35,918 nt of DNA from positions 499 to 36,416 of the forward strand of contig DAUW01000013.1 in NCBI GenBank assembly GCA_002505355.1, written 5' to 3'. A program made the translations under genes and the position numbers. The notes beneath the pieces were generated by a model, which worked only from the letters and a program-made list of their open reading frames with translations, did no database searches and was not told the origin of the DNA. Each line of letters opens with the position of its first letter. The stretch's first letter is position 1. Positions 32,872-35,918 of the stretch are shown here, piece by piece. Origin of the DNA: Euryarchaeota archaeon UBA229. GTDB taxonomy: Archaea > Thermoplasmatota > Poseidoniia > Poseidoniales > Poseidoniaceae.

Positions 32872-33816
32872 ATGCGAGCCTTGGTAACTGGAGGTGCGGG
32901 ATTCATTGGTTCACACTTAGTTGACGAGTTAATCAATGCGGGTTATGAGGTTAATGTGATTGATAACCTCTCCAGCGGTGACATGGCGTTAATTAATCAC
33001 CACATGCAAAATGAAAAATTTTCATTTATCAACGGTGATTTGACCTTGATTGATGATATCATGCATGCAACAAAAGATATTGATGTTGTGTTTCATATGG
33101 CAGCAAATCCAGATATTCGACTAGGTACTCAAATTACTGATACAGATCTAAAACAAGGCACAATTGCCACCTATAACATCCTTGAATCGATGCGGGTTAA
33201 TGGTGTCAATAAAATTGTCTTTGCTTCATCATCGGTCGTGTACGGCGAAGATGCACCTATGCCGACTCCTGAAAATCACGGTCCTTGTTTACCAATTTCA
33301 TTGTATGGCGCAAGTAAATTGGGTTCAGAGGGGTTAATCACCAGTTGGGTGGGAACGTTTGGTTTTCAGGCGTGGATATTCCGCTTTGCTAATATTATTG
33401 GCGAAAGAGGAACTCATGGGGTTATTTTTGATTTTATCCACAAACTAAAACGAGACAGTTCAAGACTTGAAGTGTTAGGAAATGGCCTCCAAGAGAAGTC
33501 ATACATGGAAGTGAAAGATTGTGTCAGAGCAATGATGCACATATTCACTAACACAAAGGAACCAGTAAATTTGTTTAATTTAGGTAGCCATGATACTTGT
33601 TCAGTTCGACGTATTGCTGAAATTGTGGTGGATGAGACAGGATATCATGATGCTGCTATTGAGTATACTGGTGGTGACAGAGGCTGGGCGGGAGATATCC
33701 CCAAAGCAATGCTCAGCATTGAAAAAATGCTTTCTACAGGATATGATGTCAACTACAATAGCGAGGCAGCAGTTCGTCATACGACCAAGTGCTTAATAGA
33801 AGAGATAGGATTGTGA
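32872..33816 (+). CDS. NAD-dependent sugar-nucleotide epimerase (GalE-like)
   Basis: Extended short-chain dehydrogenase acting on nucleotide sugars. The NAD site is GGAGFIGSH (7-15) with a DNLSSG loop after strand 2; HMAANPDIR follows; the catalytic residues are Y145 and K149 (YGASK) with the upstream SSSVVYG supplying the Ser/Thr. The C-terminal GDRGWAGDIPKAMLS block is typical of UDP-glucose 4-epimerase-like enzymes in archaea. Length (314 aa) is normal. First gene of a four-gene unit; the thioredoxin-like gene starts 4 bases after its stop. Exact sugar specificity cannot be read from the sequence; UDP-glucose/galactose or the GlcNAc forms are candidates. Confidence 0.88.
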   Translation: MRALVTGGAGFIGSHLVDELINAGYEVNVIDNLSSGDMALINHHMQNEKFSFINGDLTLIDDIMHATKDIDVVFHMAANPDIRLGTQITDTDLKQGTIATYNILESMRVNGVNKIVFASSSVVYGEDAPMPTPENHGPCLPISLYGASKLGSEGLITSWVGTFGFQAWIFRFANIIGERGTHGVIFDFIHKLKRDSSRLEVLGNGLQEKSYMEVKDCVRAMMHIFTNTKEPVNLFNLGSHDTCSVRRIAEIVVDETGYHDAAIEYTGGDRGWAGDIPKAMLSIEKMLSTGYDVNYNSEAAVRHTTKCLIEEIGL

Positions 33817-33820
33817 AAAT

Positions 33821-34453
33821 ATGAAAGGAAAACTAACCATAGATGATAACGCAGGTACTGTCGGTAGTGCAGCGCTATCAGTTGCTTCGCTGTTTTTTAT
33901 CGCCATTATGATAATCGCTTTTACTGCCAATCCAGTCGCTATCGGTACAGATGTAGGTGAAAGAGCACCGGATGTTGAGGGGAAAGCGTATAACGGTACC
34001 TCATGGGTAGAATTTGATTTTGAGAGTTACTTTGACACAACTTGGGAAGAAGGCAACACGTCGGGGGAATGGGTAGCAATCATATTCATGGATACAGACT
34101 GCCCATACTGCCAGCAATCTGCTAGCAGCCAATCACAATGGGCCAGCACCTACAGCAGTAATAATCCAAATTGGAACGGTCCACATGTAAATTTCCTCGC
34201 CTCTGCAACTGAACTAGACATCCAAGGACATGAAACCAGTCGAGCAGAAATTCAAGAATTTAGGTCGGACTATAATCACAACTTCCCGTATATTGATGAT
34301 ATAGACCAAGACAATATGAAGGAGTGGGGTATACCTGGAACGCCAAATTATTTCCTCATCCAACCCGATGGCATTATTGCTTGGGTGTCTGATAACACCA
34401 ATGAAGACTTGGAAGACGCAATAATACGTCTTACTCCACGGGATGGTGCCTGA
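33821..34453 (+). CDS. Membrane-anchored thioredoxin-like oxidoreductase
   Basis: One N-terminal helix (about residues 15-35, AALSVASLFFIAIMIIAF) anchors a thioredoxin domain facing outside. The redox centre is DTDCPYC (C94, C97), preceded by the strand WVAIIFM, and the cis-proline loop is WGIPGTPNYFLI. The GERAPDVEGK opening resembles TlpA/ResA-type proteins. The VKOR gene begins inside this one (11-base overlap), so the partners are translationally coupled: VKOR would reoxidise this protein, which then oxidises or isomerises exported proteins. The CPYC dipeptide is compatible with an oxidant, but direction is inference. Confidence 0.88.
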   Translation: MKGKLTIDDNAGTVGSAALSVASLFFIAIMIIAFTANPVAIGTDVGERAPDVEGKAYNGTSWVEFDFESYFDTTWEEGNTSGEWVAIIFMDTDCPYCQQSASSQSQWASTYSSNNPNWNGPHVNFLASATELDIQGHETSRAEIQEFRSDYNHNFPYIDDIDQDNMKEWGIPGTPNYFLIQPDGIIAWVSDNTNEDLEDAIIRLTPRDGA

Positions 34454-35048
34454 TTTGTTGGATAATTTACTTGTCGCAGCATATCTAATCCCGACACTAA
34501 TCGGGCTTGTTTTAGTTGCGCCTTTTGGCAAAACTCTTGGCGATAAACTCGCTGGACGATTCGAGATCATGGACACTGAGCGTGGGAGAATAACCGCCGG
34601 ATTGCAGTTGATAACGTTCTTCGGTTTCGCAGTCTCAGCTCAAACTTTTTGGATTTCTTCAAAGATTAGTGAGGGCGGAAACTTTTGCTCCTCTTCAGCT
34701 GTGTTCAATTGTGACGACTTAATAGGTAATGCGGAATTAAATGTCGACCCAATTTTTGGCTTATCTTGGGGCATGATTGGTATGGTGATTTTTGCCTTCT
34801 TATTGTTCATGGTCCTAGTGCTCAAAAATGAACCAAATGGTGAGTATACTGAGCGCTTCATCAATCTAGGTAGTTTGATAACTGCCTCGGGAATCTTGGT
34901 GATTTTGTTATTGGTTTCCTACGAGGTGCAAGAAGGTAAAATATGCTTGTACTGCACAACTGCTCATATTGCCAACATTGCGGCGCTGATCGGGTTTCTA
35001 CGCCTCAGAAGATTGCACGATGACAAGTCTGCATGGAATGCAAAGTAG
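34443..35048 (+). CDS. Vitamin K epoxide reductase family protein (disulfide-forming, DsbB-like)
   Basis: Integral membrane quinone-linked thiol oxidase. Four to five helices are visible. The loop cysteines are C82 and C90 (FCSSSAVFNCDDL), and the quinone-proximal pair is C168/C171 in ICLYCTTAHI at the start of the last helix; the conserved FGLSWGMIGM block follows the loop. All four redox cysteines of the VKOR family are therefore present. It should pass electrons from the adjacent thioredoxin to the membrane quinone, making disulfides in exported proteins. It overlaps the thioredoxin gene by 11 bases and the next gene by 16, so the three are tightly coupled. Confidence 0.9.
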   Translation: MVPDLLDNLLVAAYLIPTLIGLVLVAPFGKTLGDKLAGRFEIMDTERGRITAGLQLITFFGFAVSAQTFWISSKISEGGNFCSSSAVFNCDDLIGNAELNVDPIFGLSWGMIGMVIFAFLLFMVLVLKNEPNGEYTERFINLGSLITASGILVILLLVSYEVQEGKICLYCTTAHIANIAALIGFLRLRRLHDDKSAWNAK

Positions 35049-35620
35049 AACTATGGTATGGTGATAGATTGGATAACGAAAATAAGGTTTGGTCTATCAT
35101 AACAGTCGTTGCTTTGGCCGCTTTGTTAGTTCTTTTAGCCCAAGAGTTTGGTGGTCTGTCTAACTCTAATAATGATGAATCAAATGTACCTAGTGCTTTA
35201 CCCAGCACTGCAGACTCGCCAGATCCATTATCCATGGAATGTGTCGATCACTCGGGCTTGGGTAGACACGATCATTCAATGCTAGCAATATACATCAATG
35301 GTAATCAAAGAGAAATACCAACCAATCTAGGCATTAATACAGATGTGTGTAATCAAGAGGGCGGAAATATGCACACAGTCCATACGCACGATGGTAGTGG
35401 CAGACTGCACATAGAAACTGGTGCGAATGTCGATATGCCGCTTGGAGTATTTTTCGATATATGGGGCGTCCACTTCAATGAAACAGGTATCTTTGATTAT
35501 CGTGTCAGTAACACACATGAGTTGATTATGACCATAGATGGTGTCGCTAACAATGAATTTGATGATTATCTGCTGGTCGATGGTCAGGAAATCACTATAA
35601 TTTTCCAAGCTAGAAACTAG
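35033..35620 (+). CDS. Membrane-anchored His-rich extracytoplasmic protein of the VKOR operon
   Basis: One helix (about residues 20-37, WSIITVVALAALLVLLA) anchors an outer domain. A Ser/Asn/Pro linker precedes a domain with RHDHSML (H79, H81), IYINGNQREIPTNLGI, MHTVHTHDGSGRLHIE (H114, H117, H119, H126), LGVFFDIWGVHFN and MTIDGVANNEF. I have seen this His-rich 'HTHD-sG-iHvE... FFdIWG' pattern in other marine archaeal proteins but know no proven function. The grouped His suggest metal binding (copper or iron), and C70/C106 could form a disulfide made by the upstream VKOR. The ATG overlaps the VKOR end by 16 bases. Its stop shares the palindrome CTAG with the convergent gene. Confidence 0.75.
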   Translation: MECKVELWYGDRLDNENKVWSIITVVALAALLVLLAQEFGGLSNSNNDESNVPSALPSTADSPDPLSMECVDHSGLGRHDHSMLAIYINGNQREIPTNLGINTDVCNQEGGNMHTVHTHDGSGRLHIETGANVDMPLGVFFDIWGVHFNETGIFDYRVSNTHELIMTIDGVANNEFDDYLLVDGQEITIIFQARN

Positions 35621-35886
35621 GGTGCAAATAAACCGGCAAATTGTGCGCTATCGGAGTCGAGATCTGTTTGCTTCATTTTAATTACCGTTATGTCAATCCT
35701 GTCGGTAGACCGATATGCACGCCTAACTTCGTGGAGTAGGCTCTTTTGTGCCTCTTCAATGTCTTCCCCGTAAAGAATAGTCATGTGGTGATATTTTTGT
35801 TCATTTACCACTGCAATGTATTCAACATACCATTCTTTCAAATCTGTCTCGTCTCCCCAATAGACGCCGTCCCATGACTCCTCCAT
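35617..35886 (-). CDS. Small hypothetical protein (89 aa)
   Basis: Unrecognised acidic protein. It begins MEESWDGVYWGDE, followed by a beta strand (EWYVEYIAVVNE), a helix with EDIEEAQKSLLHEVRRAYR and a further strand (RIDITVIKMKQ), suggesting a small alpha/beta fold. It has no Cys and no membrane segment. It converges on the VKOR-operon end, with a 4-base overlap (both stops lie in one CTAG). Only 32 bases upstream are in the window, so promoter and neighbours are unknown. Confidence 0.6.
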   Translation of the reverse strand: MEESWDGVYWGDETDLKEWYVEYIAVVNEQKYHHMTILYGEDIEEAQKSLLHEVRRAYRSTDRIDITVIKMKQTDLDSDSAQFAGLFAP

Positions 35887-35918
35887 GGTGATATATTGTC
35901 ATGGTAGGTTATCAACTA

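Noticed and set aside
1..35918. Possible CRISPR array, insertion sequence, prophage or toxin-antitoxin module
   Set aside because: No regularly spaced repeats, transposase, integrase, phage structural gene or toxin-antitoxin pair was seen; all genes fit a compact chromosomal backbone.

Overview
The window reads as chromosomal DNA of a free-living euryarchaeon, most likely a planktonic marine member of Thermoplasmatota (Marine Group II / Poseidoniales type). Archaeal markers are an S3Ae ribosomal protein, the KH/beta-CASP RNase aCPSF1, a proteasome beta subunit, archaeal-type TrpRS and AsnRS, ZPR1 and SepF-like proteins, and TATA boxes placed for leaderless transcription. Mixed with these are bacterial-looking genes: ThyA and FolA with E. 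coli-like lengths and residue numbering, a PlsC-type acyltransferase, and nickel superoxide dismutase with its maturation protease. The base composition is AT-rich and even. I see no insertion sequence, phage, CRISPR array or toxin-antitoxin module. The lineage call is inference from gene content.

Layout. 1-6.7 kb: a small helical protein; a 7Fe ferredoxin-pdxS operon; a COG1325 RNA-binding protein; S3Ae (with a C-terminal SAP domain) followed by an MTA/MTI phosphorylase; a MazG-like hydrolase facing thyA-folA; and an acyltransferase. 6.7-14.9 kb: an exported membrane-anchored protein, trpS, a sepF-like/ZPR1 pair, psmB, aCPSF1, a small membrane protein, a degenerate pyruvoyl-arginine-decarboxylase-like gene, a zinc-ribbon protein and tRNA-Pro. 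14.9-20.5 kb: a parvulin and a GT2 enzyme, a GT2-like pseudoenzyme with an HAD phosphatase, a 37-residue zinc ribbon, a saccharopine-dehydrogenase-like protein and asnS. 20.6-28.5 kb: arcC, sodN-sodX, tRNA-Lys, rpiA, a 1661-residue surface protein and RNase P RNA. 28.5-35.9 kb: an RND/MMPL transporter, a polyprenyl-phosphate GT2, a small unknown, then an operon of epimerase, membrane thioredoxin, VKOR and a His-rich membrane protein, and a last small unknown.

How the genes work together. The 3' operon looks like an extracytoplasmic disulfide-forming system. Exported proteins elsewhere in the window carry closely spaced cysteine pairs that would be its natural clients. The GT2 enzymes and epimerase fit surface glycan or glycolipid synthesis. 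thyA, folA and the MazG-like gene form a nucleotide-metabolism cluster. The genome is very tightly packed: several convergent pairs have abutting or overlapping stop codons, and all three RNA genes lie within 0-1 base of a convergent stop codon. There is no gene-free stretch longer than about 170 bases; the longest (about 32347-32510) holds promoter-like TATA elements.

The least ordinary items are the pyruvoyl-decarboxylase homologue lacking both the Ser-Ser processing site and the catalytic Glu, the S3Ae-SAP fusion with a structured 5' leader, the VKOR/thioredoxin/His-rich operon, and a bacterial-type acyltransferase in an archaeon.
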